A DNA stretch of 13,468 nt, taken from assembly GCA_002325605.1 (NCBI GenBank), contig DCSM01000105.1, positions 1-13,468 of the forward strand, read 5' to 3'. The notes beneath the pieces are model-generated. The model was not told where the DNA came from. It was given only the letters and a program-made list of their open reading frames with translations, and ran no database searches. This DNA is from Chloroflexaceae bacterium UBA1466. GTDB taxonomy: Bacteria > Chloroflexota > Chloroflexia > Chloroflexales > Chloroflexaceae. The position numbers and the translations under genes are program-made. Shown piece by piece: positions 1 through 6,391 of the stretch; position 1 is the stretch's first letter; the number at the start of each line of letters is the position of its first letter.

Positions 1-987
1 GGTGATGAGGAAGACATCCCAATTGAAGCCAGTATGCTTGATAAAGCCATTGAAAGCGCTCAAAGTCGCGTTGAAGGCTACAATTTTGATGTTCGCAAGC
101 ATACTGTCGAGTTTGATGATGTAATGAATATGCAGCGCAAGATTGTCTATTCAGATCGACAAGCCATTCTTGAAGGGCAGGATATGCGGGAGCGGATTCT
201 GGAGATGATGGCCGATGAAATTGGGGCTTTGGTCGATGAATATGCGCCTGAAGATAGTCCTGAACTCTGGAATCTGGAAGGTCTGCTGCGAGCGGCACGA
301 GGAATCAATCCGCTTTTACCAACTTCGTTCCGTGAAAACGATTTTGAAACTAAGACCGCTGCTGAAATTGAAGATAAGTTGCTTGATCTGATAGAAGATG
401 CTTACGAAGAGCGCGAAAGAGCGCTTGGGCCTGAGTCAATGCGCTTCTTTGAGCAACGAGTAATGTTAGGCGCGATAGACCGCCAGTGGGTTGAATATCT
501 TACCGCAATGGATGATTTGCGTCAAGCGATTGGTTTACAGGCTTATGCTCAACGAGACCCTCTAGTAGAGTTTAAGCGTCAATCGTTTGAGATGTTTGAC
601 GAGTTAAAAGCTAACGTTAGCAGGGATATTGCTTATCAAATCATTCCTAAATCGTTTGAATATGAGGCTTATCTGCGCCAGATTCAAGCTGAACAGCAAC
701 AACGGCTGGAAGCGGCCAAGCAGGCGGGGGCGGACGAGGCGCAAAGCAAAGCGTCGCGGACGGTGCGCCACAAATTTCAGCTGCCAGGGCGCAATGACAT
801 TTGCCCGTGTGGAAGCGGCAAAAAGTTCAAAAACTGTCACATTAATAATCCAGAGGAACTGGAGCATTTGGCCGAACCAATGCCCCAGTTGACTATCGCT
901 CTGCCCGCTAATTCTGGAAAGCGAGGTCGTAATACTCCATCTGTACCTCAACAGGCAACAAAAACATCTTCCAAGAAGAAAAATTAA
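1..987 (+). CDS. secA: Protein translocase subunit SecA, C-terminal part (5' truncated by window edge)
   Basis: SecA is the ATPase motor that pushes preproteins through the SecYEG channel. The frame is open from base 1, so only the last 328 codons are present and the true start lies outside the window. Visible parts are the stretch RKHTVEFDDVMNMQRKIVY, typical of the start of the helical scaffold/wing region, then the helical wing and scaffold, and a zinc-binding SEC-C motif near residues 263-277 of this fragment (CPC, eight residues, then CH). That motif binds SecB and phospholipid in other bacteria. Unusually, about 45 residues follow the motif and end in a basic tail (KTSSKKKN), whereas SEC-C is usually the very C-terminus. 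The next gene is convergent and begins 26 bp away; no terminator hairpin is visible between them. Confidence 0.97.
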   Translation, partial: GDEEDIPIEASMLDKAIESAQSRVEGYNFDVRKHTVEFDDVMNMQRKIVYSDRQAILEGQDMRERILEMMADEIGALVDEYAPEDSPELWNLEGLLRAARGINPLLPTSFRENDFETKTAAEIEDKLLDLIEDAYEERERALGPESMRFFEQRVMLGAIDRQWVEYLTAMDDLRQAIGLQAYAQRDPLVEFKRQSFEMFDELKANVSRDIAYQIIPKSFEYEAYLRQIQAEQQQRLEAAKQAGADEAQSKASRTVRHKFQLPGRNDICPCGSGKKFKNCHINNPEELEHLAEPMPQLTIALPANSGKRGRNTPSVPQQATKTSSKKKN

Positions 988-1013
988 GGTTGTCTGCTCA
1001 GAGAGAAGAGAGT

Positions 1014-1919
1014 CTAATCTTTAGCCGCTTTGACCGCGTGACCCCCAAATTCATTTCGCAAAGCGGCCAGAACTTTGGCCCCAAAACTCTCTTCTTGCCG
1101 TGAACGAAGCCGCATTTGCAGCGCTAAAGTGATGACGGGCGCAGGCACATCCAAATCTATGGCCTCCTGAATTGTCCAGCGCCCTTCACCACTATCCGCA
1201 ACATAACCCTTAATAGAAGCAAGTTGTGGGTCTTTGGCCAGCGCCGCCGCCGCCAATTCCAAAAGCCAAGACCGCACGACACTCCCCTGATTCCAAAGTT
1301 CCGCGATAGCTTGTAAATCAAGATCATAGCGACTTTGGGCCATGATCTCCAGGCCTTCGGCATAAGCTTGCATCATGCCATATTCGATTCCATTGTGAAT
1401 CATCTTGACAAAATGACCTGCGCCGTGGGGCCCACAGAGTTTATAACCATTGGGTGGCGCAAGGGTCTGGAAAATTGGCTCTAAAAGCTTAAAGATTTCT
1501 TGCTCTCCCCCGATCATTAAGCAATAACCATTTTTCAAACCCCAAATTCCCCCACTTACGCCGACATCCAGAAAATGAAACCCTTGCGAAGTCAAACTTT
1601 CACCATAAGCAAGGCTTTCTTTATAGTTTGCATTGGCTCCATTGATCAAAATGTCGCCTTTTTGCAACAATGGCAAAAGCGTTTCGATTTGCTGGGCGGT
1701 GGCTGCGCCTGCGGGGAGCATCAGCCAAATAATGCGTGGGGAAGCCAACTTTTCTACCAGTTCGCTTACGGTCTGGGCTGCAATCGCATGGTGTTCTTGG
1801 GCTAAAGCTTGCGCTTTTTCCGCCGTCCGATTGTAAACAATTACCCGATGCCCATCTTGCAACAGCCTGATGGCCATATTTGCGCCCATCCGCCCTAAAC
1901 CAATCAAACCTAATTCCAT
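1014..1919 (-). CDS. gnd: 6-phosphogluconate dehydrogenase, decarboxylating (short form)
   Basis: This enzyme oxidises and decarboxylates 6-phosphogluconate to ribulose-5-phosphate in the oxidative pentose phosphate pathway. The 301-residue product begins with a Rossmann dinucleotide fold (GLIGLGRMGANMA). It has the substrate motif GVSGGIWG near residue 121 and the catalytic helix KMIHNGIEYGMMQ near residue 172, with the expected Lys and Glu. Long-form enzymes such as E. coli Gnd have about 470 residues; this is the roughly 300-residue short form. After the second beta strand it reads VYNRTAEK. An Asn-Arg-Thr/Ser there resembles the NADP-using E. coli enzyme (FNRSREK) rather than the Asp expected for NAD preference, so I infer NADP use with low certainty. 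The ATG is preceded by AAAAGGAGG with a 5-nt gap. Orientation is convergent with secA and divergent from the tRNA and prs. Confidence 0.93.
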   Translation of the reverse strand: MELGLIGLGRMGANMAIRLLQDGHRVIVYNRTAEKAQALAQEHHAIAAQTVSELVEKLASPRIIWLMLPAGAATAQQIETLLPLLQKGDILINGANANYKESLAYGESLTSQGFHFLDVGVSGGIWGLKNGYCLMIGGEQEIFKLLEPIFQTLAPPNGYKLCGPHGAGHFVKMIHNGIEYGMMQAYAEGLEIMAQSRYDLDLQAIAELWNQGSVVRSWLLELAAAALAKDPQLASIKGYVADSGEGRWTIQEAIDLDVPAPVITLALQMRLRSRQEESFGAKVLAALRNEFGGHAVKAAKD

Positions 1920-1943
1920 ATCTGCCTCCTTTTGCTAGGTTGT

Positions 1944-1958
1944 GCGAAACTATTTCGC
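1944..1958. promoter_or_regulatory. 15-bp palindrome over the predicted gnd transcription start (operator candidate)
   Basis: The sequence GCGAAACTATTTCGC is a perfect 6-bp inverted repeat around a 3-bp centre. It lies directly downstream of the gnd -10 box and covers the predicted transcription start. It could be an operator or a hairpin at the 5' end of the gnd mRNA. No repressor gene adjoins it. Confidence 0.4.
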
Positions 1959-1963
1959 CCTTG

Positions 1964-1969
1964 ATTATA
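1964..1969 (-). promoter_or_regulatory. Candidate -10 box of the gnd promoter
   Basis: The - strand reads TATAAT here, a perfect -10 box, which places the predicted transcription start near 1957 and gives a leader of about 38 nt. No convincing -35 hexamer lies 16-18 bp upstream, so an activator or weak -35 contact would be needed. Support is the perfect -10 hexamer and sensible spacing to the strong ribosome binding site. Confidence 0.5.
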
Positions 1970-2025
1970 CCTTACAACGGAATCGGCCAGCTTCCGTCTG
2001 CGGGCAAAGCCGTGCAATTCGGGAC

Positions 2026-2055
2026 TTGCAATTTTTTTGAGAGGTGTGGTATAAT
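2026..2055 (+). promoter_or_regulatory. Promoter of the tRNA-Gln gene (extended -10)
   Basis: TTGCAA at 2026-2031 serves as -35, followed by an 18-bp spacer and a perfect TATAAT at 2050-2055. A TG one base upstream of the -10 (2047-2048) makes it an extended -10 promoter. The predicted start is near 2062, about 17 nt before the mature tRNA, which suits a housekeeping-sigma tRNA promoter. Confidence 0.8.
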
Positions 2056-2078
2056 AGCCTTGCTGTTGAGAAGTCTAT

Positions 2079-2152
2079 TGCCGGGTTGTGTAATGGTAGC
2101 ACGACGGACTTTGAATCCGTCTGTCCAGGTTCGAATCCTGGCTCGGCATCCA
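2079..2152 (+). tRNA. tRNA-Gln (anticodon UUG), CCA encoded
   Basis: A full cloverleaf can be drawn. The acceptor stem is TGCCGGG (2079-2085) with CTCGGCA (2142-2148), including one G-U pair. The D stem is GTG/CAC with GG in the loop. The anticodon stem is ACGGA/TCCGT around the loop CTTTGAA, giving anticodon TTG at 2111-2113. The T arm is CCAGG/CCTGG around TTCGAAT. The discriminator is T and the terminal CCA (2150-2152) is encoded. UUG reads glutamine codons. Confidence 0.97.
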
Positions 2153-2282
2153 TTCTTTTTTGGGAAATGACTAAACCTGTAAACAGAATTAAAAGCAGGT
2201 TTTTGAGCAACGTCAAGACAATTGAAAAAGAGTTTGTAGCAGATTCCAAAAAGATTTTCTGCTAACTCTATAGTTTTGTTTG

Positions 2283-2310
2283 CAGTGAAGTTCTACTTCA
2301 CTGTTTTTTT
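2283..2310 (+). terminator. Intrinsic terminator between tRNA-Gln and prs
   Basis: CAGTGAAG (2283-2290) pairs perfectly with CTTCACTG (2296-2303) around a 5-nt loop and is followed by seven T residues (2304-2310). It would end the tRNA-Gln transcript. The T run finishes directly at an ATG at 2311, which argues against that ATG as the prs start. It could also act as an attenuator of read-through into prs. Confidence 0.88.
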
Positions 2311-2361
2311 ATGAATTACGAAAAGAGCTTAATCGAAGCTTCTGGAGTATTAGGAAAGACT

Positions 2362-3300
2362 ATGGATGGTCGACTGTTAGTTTTTAGTGGTAATTCAAAC
2401 ATTCCTTTGGCCCAAGAGATCGCTTCTTGGCTGAATATGAATCTAGGGCGGGCAGTTGTAGACAATTTCAAAAATGGCGAAACGCATGTTAAGCTAGAGG
2501 ATAACGTGCGCGGCTGCGATGTTTTCGTCGTCCAACCGACTTGCATGCCGATCAATCACCATTTGATGGAATTGCTTTTGATTATAGACGCTTTGCGGCG
2601 GGCTTCGGCGGCCCGCGTGACGGCGGTTATCCCCTACTACGGGTATGCCAAGCAAGAGAAGAAAACCACGGGCCGCGAGCCAATTTCGGCCAAACTGGTC
2701 GCCAATTTGATTCGCACCGCCGGCGCAGACCGCATTTTGACAATGGATTTACACGCCCCCGCGATTGAAGGCTTTTTTGATATTCCCGTTGACCATCTGC
2801 AAGCTGCGCCGTTGTTGGCCAACTATGTCAAGAGCTTGCATCTGCAAAATGTCGTGGTAGTTTCGCCCGATGCGGGCGGCGTGGCGCGGGCCAACGGCTT
2901 TCGGACCAGAATCGGCGCAGGTCTGGCAATTATTGCCAAGCAGCGCCCCGATGTTGATGCAACGGAGGTTTTTGAGATGGTCGGCGAGGTTGAAGGCAAA
3001 ACGACCATCATCGTTGACGATTTGATCTCGACGGGGCGCACACTGCTGCGGGCCAGCCAGACTCTGTTGGAGCGCGGTGCAGCTGTTGTTTACGCTTGTG
3101 CTACGCATGGGGTTTTTACTGATAATGCAATGAATGTGCTTAACGAAACGGCCCTGGTGGAGACGATTGTTACCAATACGATTCCATTGCCCGAAACTTG
3201 CCAAAATCAGCGCGTCCGTGTGATTAGTGTTGCACCCCTCTTTGCCGAAGCCATTATGCGAATTCACAAAGATTTGTCGTTAAGTACCCTTTTTGCCTGA
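2362..3300 (+). CDS. prs: Ribose-phosphate pyrophosphokinase (PRPP synthetase)
   Basis: Prs transfers pyrophosphate from ATP to ribose-5-phosphate, making PRPP for nucleotide, His, Trp and NAD synthesis. I start it at the ATG at 2362. That ATG has AGGA 6 nt upstream and begins DGRLLVFSGNSN, aligning with the E. coli N-terminus and giving 312 residues (E. coli 315). An in-frame ATG at 2311 would add 17 residues but has no ribosome binding site and abuts a terminator. Family landmarks are NVRGCDVFVVQPT, MELLLIIDALRRASA, YYGYAKQEKK, the catalytic loop KQRP (K193, R195) and the PRPP-binding loop at residues 219-227. That loop reads DDLISTGRT; E. coli has DDMIDTAGT, so an Asp is replaced by Ser. 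The downstream gene follows after 18 nt, so the two are probably cotranscribed. No convincing dedicated promoter was found. Confidence 0.93.
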   Translation: MDGRLLVFSGNSNIPLAQEIASWLNMNLGRAVVDNFKNGETHVKLEDNVRGCDVFVVQPTCMPINHHLMELLLIIDALRRASAARVTAVIPYYGYAKQEKKTTGREPISAKLVANLIRTAGADRILTMDLHAPAIEGFFDIPVDHLQAAPLLANYVKSLHLQNVVVVSPDAGGVARANGFRTRIGAGLAIIAKQRPDVDATEVFEMVGEVEGKTTIIVDDLISTGRTLLRASQTLLERGAAVVYACATHGVFTDNAMNVLNETALVETIVTNTIPLPETCQNQRVRVISVAPLFAEAIMRIHKDLSLSTLFA

Positions 3301-3318
3301 AAGGAAATCGAGTCACCT

Positions 3319-4557
3319 TTGGACCCTGACCCTCCCCTTTTAATGCTTGGGATTGGCGGTTGTCTCTGTCTGCTCACTTTTGGAGCCGTGATTGATCTTG
3401 CCTTTACGGCAGCAGGGAAGCATCGCCTCAAGGTTGTCCTTGCGCCCAGCGATTTGGCCCATCTGCTCCAAGATGCTTATCGCCTCAAGGCTACGCTTTT
3501 GCTGCTCAATGCAGGTGCAACGCTCACGGCCACCACGCTGACGCTTCAGCTCGCGCAGAAGCTCAAGTTTGAGACCCAAATTGCTGCTTTGGGGGCTTTG
3601 TTGCTCACAATTTACTTCTTTGGCACTGCGTTGCCCAAAGTTTGGGCCCATCATCCGCCCGAAAGCATCTTGCTGGCGCTGGCTAAACCCTTGGTTTTTC
3701 TAACCAAAAGCCTTTGGCCCTTTGTGGCTCTGCTGAATATTCTCGCTTTTCCGCTGACTAAACTCTTAGGAACCCAAGGAAGTAATAAGCTTTCGCGGGT
3801 TACCGAAGCTGATTTGCGCTTACTGGTAAATGTTAGCGAGGAAGAAGGCCTTTTGGAACACGAAGAAAGCGAGATGATTGCAGGGATTTTTTCGTTTAGC
3901 GAAACCGCTGTGCGCGAGATAATGATTCCACGCGTAGATATTGTGGCTCTTGAAAGCACTGACTCGCTGGATACAGCTTTAGAAACGATTATGGAACATG
4001 GCCATTCGCGCATTCCTGTCTATCAAGGGACGATAGATTCGCTAATTGGGGTTTTGTATGCCAAAGACCTCTTACCTGAACTCCGAAATGGCCAAAGCCC
4101 TAAAGCACTCAAAGAACTCGTGCGGCCAGTACATTTTGTACCCGCCACCATGAAAGTTGATGCTTTACTCAAGGATTTACAGAAATCAAAAGTGCATCTC
4201 GCCGTGATTGTGGATGAATATGGTGGAACAGCAGGTTTAGCAACGATAGAAGATTTGCTGGAAGAGATTGTAGGCGAGATTCAAGACGAATACGATGAGG
4301 AAGAGCCTGCGATTCAAGTGATCAGCAAATCTGAAATCTTGGTAGATGCGCGAGTACCTTTAGCAGAGATCAATGATCTCTTAGGTTTGCATTTGGAAGC
4401 GGAAGAAGCGGATCGGGTGGGAGGTTTGGTCTACGAGCGGTTGGGGCGGGTTCCAAAAGTGCAGGATCAGGTTGAGCTTGGCATAGTGGTGATTACCGTG
4501 CTGTCGGTGGAAGGGGTGCGCCCACAGAAGCTACGAATTTCTTTGCTTCTCGCCTAA
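3319..4557 (+). CDS. CNNM/CorC-type CBS-domain membrane protein (UPF0053, hemolysin-like)
   Basis: The order is typical of the family. A hydrophobic N-terminal DUF21-like region with about four membrane segments (near residues 7-30, 57-78, 87-107 and 120-148) contains a degenerate GxxLPKxxA motif (GTALPKVWA). A cytoplasmic CBS pair follows near residues 200-325 (IMIPRVDIVAL, SRIPVYQGTIDSLIGV, VDEYGGTAGLATIEDLLEEIVGEI). A CorC_HlyC domain lies near 340-412. Homologues are linked to Mg2+ or Co2+ export; the old name hemolysin is probably not meaningful. The first start is TTG at 3319, 18 nt after the prs stop, with AAGGAA about 13 nt upstream. An in-frame ATG at 3343 is the alternative and would remove eight residues. 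The gene is convergent with ffs, whose 3' end lies 5 bp past the stop. Confidence 0.88.
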   Translation: MDPDPPLLMLGIGGCLCLLTFGAVIDLAFTAAGKHRLKVVLAPSDLAHLLQDAYRLKATLLLLNAGATLTATTLTLQLAQKLKFETQIAALGALLLTIYFFGTALPKVWAHHPPESILLALAKPLVFLTKSLWPFVALLNILAFPLTKLLGTQGSNKLSRVTEADLRLLVNVSEEEGLLEHEESEMIAGIFSFSETAVREIMIPRVDIVALESTDSLDTALETIMEHGHSRIPVYQGTIDSLIGVLYAKDLLPELRNGQSPKALKELVRPVHFVPATMKVDALLKDLQKSKVHLAVIVDEYGGTAGLATIEDLLEEIVGEIQDEYDEEEPAIQVISKSEILVDARVPLAEINDLLGLHLEAEEADRVGGLVYERLGRVPKVQDQVELGIVVITVLSVEGVRPQKLRISLLLA

Positions 4558-4561
4558 GAAT

Positions 4562-4657
4562 AAAAAAGGCACTTCCAAACACCCAGAGGAACTCGCCTAC
4601 CGTTGCTGCCTTTCGGCCCTGGCGGGGTTAAGCAAGTATCTGCCGTTTTTCAGTGCC
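4562..4657 (-). ncRNA. ffs: Small signal recognition particle RNA (4.5S/4S type)
   Basis: This RNA binds Ffh and FtsY for cotranslational targeting of membrane proteins. The - strand carries the conserved helix 8 and Ffh-binding region, with AGGGCCGAAAGGCAGCA around a GAAA tetraloop, matching the bacterial consensus AGGnCCGnAAGGnAGCA. The 5' end GGCACT (from 4657) pairs with AGTGCC (4573-4568), closing the hairpin. Six T residues follow, ending near 4562 as an intrinsic terminator. The length of about 96 nt is that of the small bacterial form without an Alu domain. The 5' end agrees with the promoter described separately. Confidence 0.93.
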
Positions 4658-4663
4658 AGGGCT

Positions 4664-4692
4664 ATTATAACCGAACTTGGGGAAATTGCCAA
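4664..4692 (-). promoter_or_regulatory. ffs promoter (near-consensus)
   Basis: On the - strand, TTGGCA (4692-4687) is followed by a 17-bp spacer and TATAAT (4669-4664). Transcription should start 7 bp on, at 4657, exactly the first base of the closing stem of the SRP RNA. The -35 box starts just 7 bp past the stop codon of the small GTPase gene, so ffs has its own strong constitutive promoter even though it lies downstream of an operon. Confidence 0.9.
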
Positions 4693-4699
4693 ACTCGGC

Positions 4700-5239
4700 T
4701 CACGAAGCGGTCTCCCGCGAGACAATTTGTTGCAGCAGCGTGAGGAGAACGGTTTTCACACTGGCACGGTCATGGCCCGTGCAGGGCAAAACCGCGATCT
4801 CAGGCGGCACGCCTAACCTGCGGCGGATATAGAAGGGCGGCAAAGCGGTGGGATCATCCTGCTTATTGGCGGCAACCAAATAGGGCGCAGCCGTGATTTC
4901 GGCAAACCGATCCATTAAACGGCGCGTTTCGGCGAAATGCGCGGGCCGACAACTATCGACTAAGACAATATAGCCTAAACAACCGAGCGCTAAGTGTTCC
5001 CACATATAATCAAAGCGCTCTTGACCTGGTGTGCCAAAAACATAAAGATTGGTCTCTTTATTGATTGCAATCGTCCCGAAATCGAGCGCAACGGTAGTTT
5101 CCTTTTTAAGTACCTTCTCGCTGGCAAGGGTGACGGCATAATCAGTGTTTACGGGATCAATATCGCTAATGGATTTAATAAAAGAAGTTTTACCCGCAGC
5201 AAAGCTTCCTGTCACCACAATTTTGAGGACATTTTCCAT
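4700..5239 (-). CDS. Rab/MglA-like small GTPase (CvnD-type GTP-binding protein)
   Basis: This is a small Ras-superfamily GTPase that should act as a molecular switch. With the ATG at 5239 it has 179 residues. The P-loop is GSFAAGKTS (G11-S19), switch I has Thr48/49 (TTVALDFG), G3 is FGTPGQERF (68-76), G4 is NKQDD, and a G5-like PCTGHD follows. In G3 the usual first Asp (Ras Asp57) is Gly69, while the Gln matching Ras Gln61 is kept. FGTPGQ is the form known in Streptomyces CvnD proteins. No membrane anchor or Cys-type lipidation box is seen. A GTG at 5266 would add nine residues; neither start has a ribosome binding site. A strong AGGAGG lies at 5300-5295, too far upstream. It follows the DUF4388 gene by about 120 bp and is probably cotranscribed. 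Confidence 0.88.
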   Translation of the reverse strand: MENVLKIVVTGSFAAGKTSFIKSISDIDPVNTDYAVTLASEKVLKKETTVALDFGTIAINKETNLYVFGTPGQERFDYMWEHLALGCLGYIVLVDSCRPAHFAETRRLMDRFAEITAAPYLVAANKQDDPTALPPFYIRRRLGVPPEIAVLPCTGHDRASVKTVLLTLLQQIVSRETAS

Positions 5240-5358
5240 AGAAAAATGCGGCAAAAAAGCCCCCACTTGAGCAAGTATGGGGAATTGCCACCATCCTCCT
5301 TTACACTAAAAGTTGCTTTTTCCCTTGCAGGGGCATAAATCCCGTCCCGCCTTGGCAG

Positions 5359-6123
5359 CTAGAGTTCATTCACCCGGCGCAGAATAGCATCGAGCAACGA
5401 GCGCCCGACTTTTGGGGGGTGGCTTTGAGCTTCCCCTTTTTGGGCGCTCCCCCCTTCCCCTAACAAGGTCGCGGCGATGGTTGAGGAACTGTTCGCTTCC
5501 CCTTCCGCCCCCAAGTCTTCCTTGCTTGGGGCGATGGGAGGAGCAGGCTTTGACAGCGGGGCCACTTCGACCAAGCCAATAGCGACAAGCTCGGCTACCA
5601 CCCGAATGACAAGCTCTGGCTCCAAGCCCGTAGTTGTGCTAATCTCTTGCAAATCGCGGCTATTGGGCACTTGGCTCAAAACCCGCCACTGATTGACCCC
5701 TAGACTTACCCCACTTTCGGCGCTGTTGGGGAGCGGGGCTAGTTGTAAACAGGTCTCTAAAGTCAGGTGTTGGTAGGGTAAGGCCTTCGCGGGGTTGGCG
5801 CGGCGGCGTAAGCCTTCCAAAACCAGATTCTCGGCATCACGTTGCATCCGCACCACCCGTTTCGCAACTTCGGCGTTGTGATGAAAAACAAAGGTTGCAT
5901 CTTCCCAATCAAGGAGTTGAAGAACCGCCTCATCGCGGGTGGCCAGGACCGTCCGATCTTCGCCACGCACAATAAACGCATCAATCAGGCGGCCCGCCGC
6001 GATGTATAAGACCCCGCGTTCCGCCCCATGCGTCAGGAGCAACATCCCTGATTTGGGCCCCAACCGAAAGACCTGAAGAAGGTCGCTCAAGGACATATCT
6101 TGAAGAGTGCCTTCGAGTGCCAT
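5359..6123 (-). CDS. DUF4388 (PATAN-like) protein with winged-helix-like region
   Basis: Residues 1-105 match the DUF4388/PATAN pattern: MALEGTLQDMSLSDLLQVFRL, then a glycine-rich sheet (GVLYIAAGRLIDAFI) and a hydrophobic VLQLLDWEDATFVF strand. Such domains occur in bacterial signalling proteins and are thought to mediate protein contacts. Residues about 145-190 (QWRVLSQVPNSRDLQEIS, then LVIRVVAELVAIGLVEV) look like a winged helix. A Ser/Ala/Pro-rich linker of about 45 residues leads to a short amphipathic end, GRSLLDAILRRVNEL, which may be a docking peptide. The ATG at 6123 has GAGG with a 7-nt gap. By position it corresponds to the small CvnC partner of a conservon, though the domain differs (DUF742 in Streptomyces). 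Its exact function is unknown. Confidence 0.85.
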   Translation of the reverse strand: MALEGTLQDMSLSDLLQVFRLGPKSGMLLLTHGAERGVLYIAAGRLIDAFIVRGEDRTVLATRDEAVLQLLDWEDATFVFHHNAEVAKRVVRMQRDAENLVLEGLRRRANPAKALPYQHLTLETCLQLAPLPNSAESGVSLGVNQWRVLSQVPNSRDLQEISTTTGLEPELVIRVVAELVAIGLVEVAPLSKPAPPIAPSKEDLGAEGEANSSSTIAATLLGEGGSAQKGEAQSHPPKVGRSLLDAILRRVNEL

Positions 6124-6130
6124 AAGATCG

Positions 6131-6175
6131 CCTCGACTTCGAGGGTTTTCCGCTTTGTGGCCGGAGGCCCTCGAA
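6131..6175 (-). promoter_or_regulatory. Leader with mutually exclusive hairpins over the DUF4388 gene ribosome binding site
   Basis: In the - strand mRNA, TTCGAGGG (6175-6168) is perfectly complementary to CCCTCGAA (6145-6138). The middle of that second arm (CCTC, 6144-6141) can instead pair with GAGG (6134-6131), the Shine-Dalgarno sequence of the DUF4388 gene. One fold leaves the ribosome binding site free and the other masks it. The base complementarity is seen directly; a switching role is inference. Confidence 0.4.
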
Positions 6176-6276
6176 AATAAAACACGATGGAAAGCTGCGA
6201 GCAGGGTTAAGCTAAAAGGGAATCCCCGCGCAGAGAGCGGATCGACAGAGATAAAATCCGCGCCACCTTTTTGCTT

Positions 6277-6305
6277 ATGATAGCATAGTTGAGAGGTTCA
6301 CGCAA
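6277..6305 (-). promoter_or_regulatory. Internal promoter for the DUF4388-GTPase genes (extended -10)
   Basis: On the - strand, TTGCGT (6305-6300), a 17-bp spacer and TATCAT (6282-6277) form a good promoter. A TG one base upstream of the -10 (6285-6284) adds an extended -10 contact. The predicted start is near 6270, giving a leader of about 147 nt that contains a GCGGAT/ATCCGC hairpin (6237-6261) and the possible switch next to the start codon. Confidence 0.65.
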
Positions 6306-6348
6306 AGCGCGGTTCAAGAGGGGCCAAAAAGGCGGTTGCGTTAGCTCC

Positions 6349-6381
6349 CGACCTTTGCGGGCTGGCAGCCCGCAAAGGTCG
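6349..6381. repeat. 15-bp perfect hairpin in the globin-DUF4388 gap
   Basis: CGACCTTTGCGGGCT (6349-6363) pairs perfectly with AGCCCGCAAAGGTCG (6367-6381) around GGC. There is no T tract on either side, so it is not a classic intrinsic terminator. Its outer arms GACCTTT/AAAGGTC and the 31-nt distance between arm ends recur in the hairpin at 10349-10379. It may be a REP-like dispersed element or a 3' stabiliser of the globin mRNA. Confidence 0.75.
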
Positions 6382-6391
6382 CCAGGATAGG

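Noticed and set aside
2173..2204. AAACCTG/CAGGTTT inverted repeat after the tRNA as a terminator
   Set aside because: The 16-nt AT-rich loop and 7-bp stem are weak compared with the strong terminator at 2283-2310.
2044..2265. Open reading frame spanning the tRNA-Gln gene on the + strand
   Set aside because: It runs through a complete tRNA and has no family resemblance; it is a chance frame.
2269..2281. TATAGT as the -10 box of a prs promoter
   Set aside because: No -35 hexamer is found at 16-18 bp, and the predicted start would place the intrinsic terminator at the very first bases of the transcript.
2749..3267. 172-codon frame antisense to prs
   Set aside because: It lies wholly inside a well-recognised gene, has no ribosome binding site and a composition typical of a shadow frame.
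3651..4013. 120-codon frame antisense to the CBS membrane protein gene
   Set aside because: It is rich in Ser/Arg as expected of a complement-strand shadow; the + strand gene has clear domains.
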